A stretch of 64,000 bases of DNA from Mansonella perstans (GCA_037074765.1 JBAMDO010000043.1:293501-357500); one strand, 5' to 3'; positions 16,796 through 30,169 are shown, numbered from the stretch's first letter. Numbers and translations: made by a program. The notes: generated by a model from the letters alone, not told the origin.

Positions 16796-17847
16796 CATCG
16801 GCCTCACCATCGCCATCATTACCATCATTACTCACTATTATCATTATCAATGTCGTTCTTATCGTTACTACCATTAATAATTCTGAAATCCCTACTACAT
16901 CTTATTATTTGCATTGATTACATTTCCGTTTAGTCATAAAACAAATATAAAGTCGACTGATAACAATAATGACAAATAATATACTCTCTCGTGATCAATT
17001 AATTTGTAAACTTATTGTGAAAATCACTATCTATTATAAACATTTTTGATGAGTTCTCATCGTTAGAGATTATCTTCCTGCATAGCATATGAATAATGCT
17101 GAAGCAAAAAAACATTCATTAGATTAGTTTGTTGATTTCACTGATCTGACTTGACATTTATCCTTATGATCTTATTCGAATCATCAAATTCAGTACCAAC
17201 GATATATGGATGTCTCCAAAACAAAACAGTGCAAACTGTGAGTGAATTTAATTTAAGCTATCATTAATTTGGATGTGGCAACGATGTTGTAATGTTTGTA
17301 ATTATAGTAAAAGTGGATTAAATTTATGGATATAAGCGTTATGCATTATTTATATATGCAAAATATTCATTTATATGTATGTGCGTGTATGCGAGTGCAA
17401 GGAAATTGTGAGCTTATATTAAAGGCTTACTAATAATAATTATTAGCAGTATGTATTTCCATAAAGCACTAGCTTTGATCACCAAAGAACTTGAAAATAT
17501 TAACTGAAGAGGAAAGATTCATTTTATTATCTATAAATGGATATAACTGGCCCAAAGAATCGCGTTGGAATAAGTCGAAGGACTAAATGATACTACAATT
17601 TATAACACGAAAAAAATTCGCTTACCTAAAGTTGAATCCTCTCAAGTTAAGACAAACTTCTGATGCTCAATTAATTTTTTCATATCAAAGGATCAAGCTT
17701 CAGCAGTTGCCCAATCATATTACTTTAAATAAATGCTCATATTTAAAACAATCAATCACATAGCTTTTCACTATTTTGAAACACAAATCTTTTCTTTATG
17801 TTCTTTCATTTATAGCATGATTATCATGATATTGCAATAAACAAAAC

Positions 17848-17893
17848 TAGTATTCAGATTAGTATTCAATTTAGTATTCAATTAGTATTCAAA
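17848..17893. repeat. Short tandem repeat, TTAGTATTCA-type units
   Basis: Four imperfect copies of an 11-13 bp unit containing TAGTATTCA stand in tandem. Confidence 0.85.
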
Positions 17894-20510
17894 CCAGTTA
17901 GCTTTTATTATCTAGCAACTTCGATATTCATATCCTGTGTGTTACTTTGATGGAATGTGCCCAACACATCAAAAGATCTAATGTACTGATAGTAGTAGTA
18001 CGAAGTTCTTTGAATGACCGCAGAAAATATGATTAAATGCTATGAAAATTTTATTTTCTGTTTTTTTTAGTTAAAATTTATGCTTCAATGCGAAAACATT
18101 TATATTTAAACGGAAACGAAAAAAAAAAAATAATAATAACTTTACAGCACTGAGATAAACCACTTTTAAATGTTACTGAAAGATCTTGTTGATGCAAGTG
18201 CAACAAAGTTAGAAATTTAGGCAATGATGTCCATTATAATTTTTTCACATTGTTACGAAAAGGAAATCATTACGAATCACTAACTATCTTTAAAGATAAA
18301 GTCTTTCAAAAAATTTTAGATCTCAATCTAATACAATCTGCGAAATAATCCGAATTTTTACACTTTTAAGTAAGGAACTTTTAATATTGTCCAGTAAATT
18401 CTTGACCTTTTTGATCATATATTTTAATATTATAATTATCTGGCACTGTATTTGTTTGTTATTTAAAATTTTCACTCAATTCCTTCACTTCCAGCACCTC
18501 CTCCACCAGCACTCCGACTAACCAAAATTACTCAAATGACAATCCTCTCAAAACATGTTTGAATCAAACTGGAAGTTTGGGAGGCTCAGCAGCTTGAAAT
18601 GTTACTTAGATGAGTAAATATGGATGTTAATTGTCAGCAACAGTGTACACTTGAATTCGCCCCGACCAAACACAACATTTCCAATTTCTATCAAACTATA
18701 AACGACTAAACCTCAATAACTTCCATTTATTCAATATCTATTAACATTGGAGATATGCATCAATGAGAAGTTTCACATGATGTAAAAACTGCTTACTTCA
18801 TTGCACTTCATAAGTGGTTGAATTATGTCGGCGATTTCTAACTGACCAATTACTTCGCACAATCCATACACAACCTGTCACTATTGTCATATTTCATAGC
18901 AAACTGAAGACGATGCATGAGTAACGCTCGATATATAGCAAAAAGTAAATGTAGAACTACAATCTTAGTAAGTTCATGTTATAGAATCTTGGGGAATGTG
19001 TTAATTCTTAAGAGTGAAATAAAAAATTTGAAGCAACAAATTTATAAAGAAACCGAAACTATATGAAATTCATCCTTTAAAAAAAGAACCAATTTTTCTT
19101 TTTCAAAAAGTACATGGTTCCTCGGTAAAATTGGTTAGCTAAAATCAATTAAAATTTGACAAGACATATAACTCACTGCCGCTGTTTCCGAGCATGAAAA
19201 AAAAAAAAAAAAAAAAAAAAACAAGTCTGTTATTGCAGAATTTTAAAAAGTGTTACTTATAACTTAATATTCTTCATCTGTTTCATTATAAAACTTATTT
19301 AACTTTGCCACATATTTCAGCTTGAGTTGCTCAAAAACTAACTCAACAATGATTTTTTTTGCTATTCATGACATTTCGCATCAAATTATCTCTAACGTAT
19401 CTTTACTCATCCACTTTCATAAATTATTTTCAAGTCAGATTCTTCGAATAACTATTCCGAAAGAAAACCGGAAAGAGAATTGCCTGTATGCGATGCAAAG
19501 AATCCGCTGAACGGTTCCGGCTGAGCGTAAATCATGTTCATCCACATTTACAAAGTCAATTATGTCCTTTAACTCAAGTAACCACCCACTTCATTTCATA
19601 TCTAATATATTTAGTTCCCTATCACTTGATAAATTTACTCTTCTTAGCTCAAATCCAGGATTCCCATTCTTATAATATTTTCCCAGTAGATACTACTTTA
19701 TGATAGTACAGCTCCTTCCTTAGTAATATGGTATACTAGCCAGTTCTTAACCTCTCACAAAACTGTGTAACAATAATGATTCAAATGTGATTATATGCAC
19801 ATCTATTAAAATGAACTCAAAAAAAAAAAAAAAAAAAAAAAAAAAAGAAAAATGTAAAATAGAAAACAAACAATGCCCATTGTTAACGTAAGCGATACTG
19901 GTAGAAAATACCTGCAAAGCCCACTTTCATTGTGCTGTACTGTAATAACAGTAATAACGTATTTGGCAAACCAGAATATAAATCAGGGACGAAGAATAAT
20001 CGTATCTGATCACATTTGGTTCAATTATCCTCCCAACCATGAACCCAATGTGCTGCATCATCAATCCATATTTGAGCTGCTAAATGATGCAAAGATGCAA
20101 CAAACAAAATACACAAAACTTTAAATTTCTAATATTACTATCATCCTTCGTGAAATATTTATTTGTTCAGTGAAAAACCAATTTTTCTGCTGAATACATC
20201 TTTGCAATTCGTACCCATTAAATGCTAAAAAATTTTCGATCTTTTTCTCAATACCAGGTGGTAGTGTGAGACTTAAAAACTCTTTTGCATCTTTTGAAAC
20301 TAACATTGTGTAAGAAAAATGATTTTAATCCCATCATCTTTTTGCATCTGTTTTAATGGTTGTTTGAAAATTGTTAGCTATATGGCAATTGCAAGGAAGC
20401 TTGTTTTCTCAAATAATTGTTTGTTCAATACTAAAAAAATTTGTTATACTTATTTCGTGTTTTTTTTTCTCTTTTTTTTTTTTTTTGGAATATTTTAACC
20501 AAATTTGAGT

Positions 20511-20534
20511 TTTCTTCTTCTTCTTCTTCTTCTT
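20511..20534. repeat. (TTC)n microsatellite
   Basis: About eight TTC triplets next to a T-rich stretch (20461-20486). Confidence 0.9.
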
Positions 20535-21368
20535 TTAGTTGCTCATCTATTTACGGTAATTTGATAAAACTATTTGTTAGTTAAATATACTCTCTTAATC
20601 AGAAAAAATGCTTTTAGCACTAAAATGGATAGAGTAAAAGTAATCGGGTCAAGCAATTATCATAAATGTATCAGAATTGTTTATTATATGGGAAATAACT
20701 GAATGGATTAAATGATATTCGTCCAAGAAGTAAGAGTTAAAGCTATTGCTAATTTGAACAAAAATCAAGTAATCAATGATTATGATTATCAAATGATAAA
20801 TAATAAAAAATTATTGAAAAAGAACATCAAAAAATTATTCCTGCTGTATTTCAACATGACAGAAATATTCACTGTTTCCCATCAATACCACATTGATGTA
20901 TACAGTCCTGTTTGGTTAATTTTAATGTAGAGTAGTAGTTCAATCATGTAAATTATAAATTATATTGATTGCAACTGTAAAATGAATGGCTTCTATCATA
21001 CTTTATAAATTCAGGTCACTAAAACAGGTCTACTATGATTATGTTTTTTTGTATCGTGCCACATTGACAGTAATAACTTTAGCATTAACCTATAGCAGAG
21101 TAATAAGCAGGTAATAATAGTTAGTAAAGTAGTAGTAAACGTAATCCTTATTGTTTATCAATGAATCTTTTTTTTACAAATAGTAGTACAAGAATGTTGT
21201 TGTAACATGTGTGCATATTGTGTACGTGCAAAATAATTGACAATAGTGAAGAATATCATTGAAAAAAAAAAAAAAAAAAAATGGTAGATAAGTTTTTTTT
21301 TAGGCTTCGTGCAATAATGAAAAATATTATAGCTATAAAAAATGCCGCAACTATATGCTTTATTTAGC

Positions 21369-21415
21369 TGCGGTTGCGGTTACGGTTGCGGTTGCGGTTG
21401 CGGTTGCGGTTGCGG
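21369..21415. repeat. (TTGCGG)n hexanucleotide array
   Basis: Nearly eight units of TTGCGG, one of them altered to TTACGG. The array is strikingly GC-rich for its surroundings. It is not the TTAGGC telomere repeat of nematodes. Confidence 0.95.
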
Positions 21416-21637
21416 AAAGAAATGTAGCATATGGAAAATGTCAATTATCAAATCGTTGCATTAAAATAAATCCATAATAAAATGATGGCGACAACAATCG
21501 TATAAGCGCGCGATTGGGGCCAAACTTAAAAGCTCATTTTCAACAACCAAACTATGAAGAGGACACCACATTGCAGCGCGCGTCCAAGTGGCTACGAAAA
21601 GAAGGGCACATAAATTGAACTGATAGGGGTAGGCAAT

Positions 21638-21848
21638 CCTTTACCCCCCTCCTCTCTTCCTTTCCTTTACTTTCCTTTCCTCCTCCTCTCTATCTTTTTC
21701 TTTTTCTTTTTCATCTAAAAATTTTTGTTATTATAAGGAAAGATAAGGGAGAGAGAAGAAAAGAAAAGTAGAAAAATATGAACGAAGAGAAGGGAATAGA
21801 AGAGAAAATGGAGAGAAGAGATAGAGAGAGGGAGAGAGAGAGAGAGAC
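21638..21848. repeat. Polypyrimidine tract followed by polypurine tract
   Basis: Positions 21638-21714 are almost all C and T; positions 21737-21848 are almost all A and G and end in a (GA)n run. The two tracts on one strand can partly pair with each other, and each could form triplex DNA. Reading frames across them are rich in Arg, Ser or Leu for this reason. Confidence 0.85.
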
Positions 21849-22681
21849 TAAATGTCTTTTAAACAAAAGAGGGTAAAAAGATGGACAGTAGTGTACATCA
21901 TCACACTGTCTCTTTTCTTCATTCCACTGACCGTTTCCTAAGAAATAGAAGAAGAAGAAGAAGAAGGATAATATATGAGAGAAGGAACGGTGGATGGATT
22001 GATAGTATAGTAGCAAGGGAGAATATCAGAACTAAAAAGATGATGATAGTAATAGGTATACTACAACATATAATGAGCCAAACAGATATCGTTGTCCTAT
22101 GTGATGGTACTGCAAAACGTGCACCTTTTAAAACTATCTACCTCTCCTTACAAATAGATCATCCAAATATACAAAAAAAAACAATTACTTGTCTAACAAA
22201 TTTTATGAACAAATCAGAGTAGCTTACTTACTTCCAAATGACCTTTCTCAACCGTACCATCTATCTTTCAATGTCATTATTTTGCCTGATGACCTTTCAT
22301 TTATAGGTAGTTAGCCTATTTCCCAATAGCTTCATGACCTTCGTTATGCAGTTAGTACCATTAATTGCAAGATTTGTTGTGGTGAATGAAAAAAGGAGAT
22401 ACCTTTTAGATACAATGAAAAGATATATTATGTCTACTACTTAGTTGTTAATTTATACTTAACCTTAACTCATATAGCATCATCTAACAACAGACAAATT
22501 CATTTTTAAACATTTCAACAAGAATCATTCAAAGCTATCGCTAAATTTCGAACACGTGATGGTACGTAAATCAATTCCGCTACTTAAAGGCAAATTATTT
22601 ATGAAGTTACTTTGCCAATAATGGTTGTTCCTAGAATCCGTAATGCTTGCAATATTTTCATGAAACAAGTAAGGACAAAGT

Positions 22682-23843
22682 GCCTGAATTAGAATATCAG
22701 ATTATCTCAAGCATATTGAATGCACAAAAGAATCTAAAATAGCTTCAGTGTTGTGAACCTGAATTAAATTATGCAGATTATTTCAAGCATATCGAATGCA
22801 CAAAAGAATCTAAAATGGCTTCAGTGTTGTGAACCTGAATTAAATTATGCAGATTATTTCAAGCATATCGAATGCACAAAAGAATCTAAAATAGCTTCAG
22901 TGTTGTGAACCTGAATTAAATTATGCAGATTATTTCAAGCATATCGAATGCACAAAAGAATCTAAAATGGCTTCAGTGTTGTGAACCTGAATTAAATTAT
23001 GCAGATAATTTCAAGCATATCGAATGCACAAAAGAATCTAAAATGGCTTCAGTGTTGTGAACCTGAATTAAATTATGCAGATTATTTCAAGCATATCGAA
23101 TGCACAAAAGAATCTAAAATGGCTTTAGCGTTGTGAACGTGAATTAGATTATGCAGACTGTTTCAAGCATATCGAATGCACAAAAGAATCTAAAATGGCT
23201 TTAGCGTTGTGAACGTGAATTAGATTATGCAGACTGTTTCAAGCATATCGAATGCACAAAAGAATCTAAAATAGCTTCAGTGTTGTGAACCTGAATTAAA
23301 TTATGCAGATAATTTCAAGCATATCGAATGCACAAAAGAATCTAAAATGGCTTCAGTGTTGTGAACCTGAATTAGATTATGCAGACTGTTTCAAGCATAT
23401 CGAATGCACAAAAGAATCTAAAATGGCTTTAGTGTTGTGAACCTGAATTAAATTATGCAGATAATCGAATGCACAAAAGAATCTAAAATGGCTTCAGTGT
23501 TGTGAACCTGAATTAGATTATGCAGACTGTTTCAAGCATATCGAATGCACAAAAGAATCTAAAATGGCTTTAGTGTTGTGAACCTGAATTAAATTATGCA
23601 GATAATCGAATGCACAAAAGAATCTAAAATGGCTTCAGTGTTGTGAACCTGAATTAGATTATGCAGACTGTTTCAAGCATATCGAATGCACAAAAGAATC
23701 TAAAATGGCTTTAGTGTTGTGAACCTGAATTAAATTATGCAGATAATCGAATGCACAAAAGAATCTAAAATGGCTTCAGTGTTGTGAACCTGAATTAGAT
23801 TATGCAGACATATCGAATGCACAAAAGAATCTAAAATGGCTTC
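22682..23843. repeat. Minisatellite, 76-bp and 65-bp units with higher-order structure
   Basis: About 16 tandem copies of a unit that includes GAATGCACAAAAGAATCTAA. Landmark spacing (position of GAATGCAC) is a steady 76 bp from 22718 to 23402. It then alternates 65, 76, 65, 76, 65, 65 up to 23814. The 65-bp form lacks 11 bp around TTTCAAGCATA. Variants (GCTTCAGTG or GCTTTAGTG, GATTATTTC or GACTGTTTC) follow the pattern, so pairs of units were amplified together. The unit length is not a multiple of three and no long frame runs through it. Confidence 0.97.
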
Positions 23844-24276
23844 AATTGCTTCAAATATCAAATTTTCGAAAGTACGTCCCCAATTTTATAACACAAAATG
23901 CACGGTAAATTAGAAATGCTGAAGTTGAAGCAAAATTTTAGCTTTATCATTCATATGAAACAAATGTTTCACATGTAACATATAAAGCAATTAGATGGGG
24001 AACCTCTATGGGATAAGATAAAATCGAAACGAAGTTTACAATGTGTCGAAGAGTGTGCGATGCCAATTTGCATTTTCTCTATTTCACTGACCATTGCTGA
24101 CCATTACTGACCAGGGCAAATGGATTGAATAAATGAACTATGAAGAAGAGCATACAATTGGTTAGGAGATGCTTGCAGTTTCGTGACCATCATGGAAAAT
24201 GCACGGAGCAACATAGCATCGTTAGACAATCACACCGCGCGGTCATTGAACGACTACTGTGTTAAGACACAGTCAC

Positions 24277-24318
24277 TGTGTGTGTATGTGTGTGTGTGTG
24301 TGTATGTCTGTGTGTGTG
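24277..24318. repeat. (TG)n microsatellite
   Basis: An interrupted run of about 20 TG dinucleotides. Confidence 0.95.
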
Positions 24319-24344
24319 ACAGAGTTGGACAATAAATTATGTAC

Positions 24345-24575
24345 TAAGATGAAGATGGTAATGGGAAAGATGCTAGAAAGAGGAAGAGGAATTGATGAAG
24401 ATGGTATAGGAAAGATATGAAAAGAGGAAGAGGAGGAGAAGAAAAAGAAAGGAACTTGGTGAATGCATTAAAATGATAAGAGCGAAAGAGGAACTGATGA
24501 AGATGGTAAATGGAAAGATGTAGAAAGAGGAAGAGAAGGAGAAGAAAAAGGAAGCGATTGATGAATGCATTATAG
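24345..24575. repeat. Purine-rich imperfect tandem repeat
   Basis: Two near-copies of a roughly 100-bp purine-rich unit start with GATGAAGATGGTA (about 24393 and 24496); a truncated third begins about 24348. Each full copy ends in a GAATGCATTA stretch. Confidence 0.8.
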
Positions 24576-24847
24576 AGAGAGGTAAGGGATGAGCAGAAGT
24601 GATATTGATGTTGCCAGGCAACAAGCTCGATGCTTTCCTGAAATGGCTCCTTGCATCTTGTGCCCCTCTACCCCCCTCCCCTCCCCCCCCCCCCGCTAAA
24701 TTGGAGAGAAAGGAGTATGCGTAGGAGGGGTGTGAACAGTTTTGAATTCCTGAATGGAAGGGGAAGAAGATATGTATGCATTTAGGTTTTATATTTTGCA
24801 TGCGTTCCTCCCTTCACGTTGCCCCGCCATATGGGTTCAATTTTTAT

Positions 24848-24908
24848 CCTAAATTTTTCCAGGATGCACGATGAAAGTTCACATCGTGCATCCTGGCAAA
24901 ATTTTAGG
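24848..24908. repeat. Long, nearly perfect inverted repeat (hairpin)
   Basis: Arms of about 26 nt flank an 8-nt loop (AAAGTTCA). The inner 15 bp (CCAGGATGCACGATG and its complement) are perfect. The outer part pairs with a single one-base bulge and one mismatch. The size resembles a small precursor-microRNA hairpin, but the perfect inner stem could equally come from a short mobile-element end or a recent inverted duplication. No known microRNA seed was recognised. Confidence 0.85.
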
Positions 24909-27900
24909 GGTAACTTCGTGTAAAAGAATGACAAAAAAAAGACAATTTTAGAGAGGAAAAATTGAGGATGTAATAAATAAAGCAAATAAAAAAAAAAAAA
25001 AAAAAAAAGAAAACTAACGAAGGAAGTTTATATACTTCAAAAAAGTTTATTATACTATACTAAAAAATTTACTAAAAAAAATATATATTATAAGAAATAT
25101 ATATTTATTATTAAAGTAAAATTAAAATTTTATACTTTAAAAAAGATTTAAGCAGAAAGGTGAAAGTGGTTGCTCCTCCTTAATCGACACTTCATTTCAT
25201 TGAGTTGTTGTATAAGAGAGGACAACAGCAATGAAGAATTTTCTTCTGAATGATTTCTTTCACACTTCACTGTCTCCTCCTCCTCCTCTTCCTCCTCCTC
25301 CTCCTCTCGAATGAAATTTGATGAAATTTAAAAATCAGTACCATTATCTTTAATGAGATAGATATTCGACAAGTAATTAATCTCATTTACTTCATAAAAA
25401 TTAGCTTTAACTTCATAAAATTAGCTTTAACTGAGGTAAAATATTGCCATCAAAATGAGTACAATTAATCATTTTCTCCGGTACCACACTTATTACAGAT
25501 CAAATCCGGATTTCTTGCCATATTTTCCGGTGAATATTATCCTCGGTGAACCCATGCCGTTATATTCCTTTGATCTGTAAAACATACTTAGTGGCTGTCC
25601 ATTTCAATTTAAATTAAATGATCGTTTTATGTTCAACAGTTGTACTGCCTTTTTTATCACTTATTTCATCACTTGTGAGCAAAGAAAAAAAAAAGAAAAG
25701 AAGTTTGCTTGCTCGATAATAAAAAAAAAAAAAAAATAATCTGTTCCAGTATGATGTAGGTGATTGATGTGATATTTGTTGATATTCGTTAATCAAATGA
25801 AAGATTTTGCGTATCCAAATGAATTTTAAATTTGAAGATGAAATTAATTTTTAAGAAAAAAATTTAAGAAATTAATTGAGTTTGAACTGAATTTAAATTA
25901 AAAAAAAAATTTGAACAAACTGGAAATATATTGCGTAATTTGCTCCAGCAAAAATAGGCAAGCAAAAGTAACTAATTTTAATTTATTTGCGCTAACATAG
26001 CTCTAAATAACTCTAAAATTTGTCGAGCAATATATTATTGCAATGAGTTCTACATTTGAATTGTTTTAAAGCTAAAAATTATAATGATATGGTTTTTCAA
26101 ATAGTAGCATTTATTATCTAACCGAAACCGAAATTTTCAAAAAAAAAAAAAAAATAAAAAAGAAACAAAATTTAGTGAAACTATTCTTTTTAGTATATTT
26201 GAAGTAAAAAGACACAGCAAAATAAATCAGCAGGAGAAGAAGAACGATCATAAAAATACGAAAGTTTGCACGCATGGATTAAAGAGATAAAGATGCGAAT
26301 TTTAGAAAAATTTTATATATATAAAGTACACAAGTAGTAAACATGAAAATGATCGTTTTTCTCCTCGCATTTTTGTGAAGATTTTATTTAACAAAAAATC
26401 ATATTCATTCAATTCTATTCCTCTGCACTGTCATCACAACCTATTGAATAAGAAAGATTAAGCATACTGAAATCAAATCCAATCAGTTAACTGCGATTCC
26501 ACAATCATTGTCGTGAAGCTCATCAATACATCATCAGTTCATCAACTCATCAGTACATCAGAGCTCACTCATCATAGCTCATCAGCTCATCATATAAGAA
26601 CCAGTACATTAAGAACCTGTATCCTAATGTTTTTCTTTAAGATTTCATACAATAGCATAGAAAGCAAAATTAAGAAAAATTGAGAAAATATCGGTTTAAT
26701 TTGACAAAAACTTTCAAATTTCAAAAAAAAAAGCATAACGTAAAAATATGCTTCCACTCCTAATTCATGTATCCCCTGACATATATATTCACCTCTCAAG
26801 ACTTTCATTTATTCGTGCACGATTGCTGCGAATGATTTGTGGAGATGTTTTTTTTTTTTTTTTTTGGAATGGTACTGTAAAAATTTATTACAGCTAAATG
26901 CATTTTCCTCTCAAATTACATGTAAATTAGACATATATTTTGCATGTAATCTGTTAAAGGATTGTAAACAAAAATAATTGAAAGATTTATAAAATGCTAA
27001 AGCAAATTTACAATGGTCTCGAAACATTTTTACTCAATTTTACTGATAATACTTCGTGATTAATGTGAAATTGTAGCAACGAAAAGGACTTTCGTTCAAA
27101 AATTTTTTATCAAGTTTATTAGGGTGAAGGACAGATAGCATACAGGAATGCAAAATTGATACATTTAAATTTCAACTCTTCATTAGATCTATTTTAATAA
27201 TTCTATTCTAATAATCTTTATTTAGAAATGAAAACTTCGTTGTACCATCTAAATAAGACAAGATATACTTCAGAAACTGCAAATCAAAAAAACATGAAAT
27301 TCTCAGATGAGGTAATGCAATGTGCAAGGAAAATTCTCCGGCAAATACCGACCTGTTTTAATTCGGTTGAAAATTTTTTTCATAAAACATAAACGGAAAT
27401 ATTTATGTATTAAGATAATAAACTAAAAAACCTCATTTAATTCACCATAATGTCGATTATTATTTTAGATTTTAAAATACGCCATTTAAGGTCAAGATAT
27501 CCCCTTTAATTGAAATTGGAAATAATACGTTAAAGACCAAACTAGGACTGTCTCAAAACGTTGTTTAAAGTCCATCATTTAGAATATCGCAGAGGTGAAA
27601 CACTACCATCATTCTTATAGTAAACAAGTAAATGAGAATGTCCTAATAACAATCTGCTAAGCATATCCAAAATATTATTACGTCTCAGTATGCGTCACGA
27701 AATCTTACCATTTTCGCATTACAAATTAATTTCAGAAAATTTTAACACCTAGAAATGGATAAATGACAAACAATCGAAATATTGAAAGAGAAAGTTTGAA
27801 ATAAATTTGATAAAGGCTATGACCATCTCAAGAAGAAAAACCGAAACATATTAGTATTTCCCAACGGAAAGCACTTGCAAGAAAAAAAAATGGATTTTAT

Positions 27901-28652
27901 TTTCAGCAATCCAGTTGTTGTCGTAGTCGTTTTTTTAATTGTTTCTCTTGTCTGTCTGCTCTAACAAGATCTAAAATATTACACTATTTAAGACTTATTC
28001 AAATACTTATTGAAACCGAGAAATTTTGGAAGAACAAAATTCATGAATTTCGAAGGCAAAAGTTAACTTTGAAGAAAATATTGCAGTCTTACTTTGCCGA
28101 GTGAGTTGATATCTGGCTAAAAAGATCTATACAAATGTCATCAAGTTACAAAGCTATTTGCACATCGTCTAAAAAATAAATTTATCTAACAAAAAAGGAA
28201 CAAAACTGGCATACAGAAGTAAGCGTGTAGAAATATGAATAGTTCAGACACGGCCTGATACAAAAAACTAGAATTGTTTATTTTGGAGTACAGTTGAACT
28301 GATAACTTATGATTGCTTATGCCGACTTCCTTAAGGACATACTATGTAATTTCTCTCTTTGTCACGTGAAACAAATAATTAGCAATTTTAATTAACCTTA
28401 TTTCGGAAGCAAAAATGGTAGTGTCGCTAAAATCCTTATTTACTAAGCCCAATTTCAAGTATGACTATGGTTTTCCTCTAATTTAGCTTATTCAGATGTT
28501 GCTTCCTTGCTGTTTCTGCACTTTATTACTATGGCCCATTAATGATACAGAAATATTACCTTGAATGATGTACAAGGAGTGCACACATATGAAGATATCT
28601 TACACGGAGAAAGCTCTGATATATGTGACAGTGATACTATCAGCGATTCCAA
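24909..28652. other. Intergenic DNA with simple repeats
   Basis: No gene is recognised. The stretch contains a poly(A) run near 24988-25008, a very AT-rich block near 25040-25140, a (CCT)n-like tract at 25274-25308, a 21-bp tandem duplication at 25390-25430, and repeated CATCA words at 26518-26593. Confidence 0.6.
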
Positions 28653-28680
28653 GTTGAATCAATTCCCTAATTGATTCAAC
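28653..28680. repeat. Perfect 12-bp inverted repeat with 4-nt loop
   Basis: GTTGAATCAATT, then the loop CCCT, then the exact complement. The stem-loop is very compact. It could form a cruciform or be part of an RNA; nothing around it assigns a role. Confidence 0.85.
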
Positions 28681-30169
28681 CACTGCATAGCCGTCGATCA
28701 CTAATTTAATTTGACTCAATTTAGTAGATAGATAGACAGTATGATTTTACCAATAAATGCAATCACAACCCATCTCACATTTTAGATCAAATGATTGAAA
28801 TTAACAATAACTTACTCAGTTACCAACAGACAACATTTAGCCCCATTCTTTCACGATGAAGTATAGATATAATTTTTTGGAAAATTGGGTGAAATTTTTC
28901 GTATTCGGATAAATGGCTTAAAAAATTACAGCGATTCACAATGCTATTATAAAGCGATCCATAAATTTAACAGTCTTACAGACACAAATTTCCAAAGGAC
29001 AGTGTGAAGCACAGAAAATAGTTACTTGAGTGATACGTAAATCAAGAACAAATATTATTAAAATTACAAATTATTCAATCCATGAGCTGTTTTTACTACG
29101 AGCTGTTTTTACAAGCGTATTTACATAAGTTTGTGAGCTAAAAGCAGAAGCCTAACTAAATATTCGGTCCAAAAAGAATTAAATTCTAGTTATGTTCAAA
29201 CTGTAAAAATCTAATTACATACTGAACTGGTCTCCTATTATTATTCCAAAAAAAAAAACTTATTCAATAAGGATTTTTTTTCGCTAAAATTTTACTTAAA
29301 ACAGAGTTTTGTCAAACAAAATTCACGAGCTTCAAAACAATCCAAATACCAATAATTAATTATATAACAGACAACACACTGTGGATGCTAAGTCCGTGGT
29401 GAAAAGAGAAACAATCCAGATCACACTATCTAAGGTCCCAAAATTACAGTTAAGTGGGGAAGGAAGTAGAAAAATCACTACAACTAGGAGGTTGGCTTGG
29501 AAGCAGCCATCCTTTAAAAAGAAAAAATGACGATACTACATATCCAAAACTTTCATTTACTTCTTTCTACCCGAAAATGATACCTAAGATCGGCCCCTAT
29601 AGAAAGATGACTTAAAAATATAGTAGTGCCTTAAAAATATGTAGTACCGGTGCAGATGACTGAGGAAGCAATTCCCCAATCCTAGAAAATTTTATTGTGT
29701 TAATGTGTAAGCATTAAAGTGGACATGAAACTAGAAATGGACAATAGCATCTGGCCGAGTCACGATGTACTCTATCTCTAAACTTTTCACTTTCAAAGCG
29801 ACATTCAATTAAAATGATTCTGAAAGTAAAAAACCTAGAAAACTTTGAAGTCTATTGCAAAGGATTTTACTTCTGCATGCAGTATTTTTGTCTGAATGAT
29901 AAGTAATGGATTCAGAAGAATGATTGAGAAAAACAAATATCTTTCTGCTAGCTAGCTAACAATAATGTGATGGAGCTGTATGTTAGAGATTGTGACCACC
30001 ACTGGACATAAGTGACCGCATCACAATCAGCAACATTATACGACTAGGCTGCAATGATTTTGATTAATTTTTGAGATAAACAGGAAAAATTGAATATATT
30101 TACAGGGAATTGTTTCCATAATCGCATTATCGATCATTTTTTTTTTTCATTTAAGAGAATAAGTATGTG

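Larger units (their letters stand above)
15549..22681. other. Gene-poor intergenic DNA with simple repeats
   Basis: No gene is recognised here. The stretch holds A-rich runs (for example 19199-19221 and 19818-19846), short direct repeats and the tracts listed separately. Its longer reading frames (16652-16933, 21711-22016, 21881-22222) coincide with simple-sequence tracts and have the low-complexity composition those tracts dictate. Confidence 0.6.

Noticed and set aside
16652..16933. 93-residue frame with poly-Asn and His-rich stretches
   Set aside because: The composition comes directly from the (ATA)n microsatellite and CAT/CAC words around it; there is no splice context.
21711..22222. 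Overlapping frames of about 100 residues on both strands (Ser/Leu/Phe-rich and Arg-rich)
   Set aside because: Both are by-products of the pyrimidine and purine tracts.
22682..23843. Tandem array considered as a CRISPR array
   Set aside because: The whole unit repeats with no unique spacers between short repeats, and the setting is an intron-rich eukaryotic genome. It is a minisatellite.
24373..24801. 142-residue minus-strand frame with Ser/Phe repeats and a Gly-rich run
   Set aside because: It reads through the purine-rich tandem repeat and the poly(C) run; no domain and no conserved signal.
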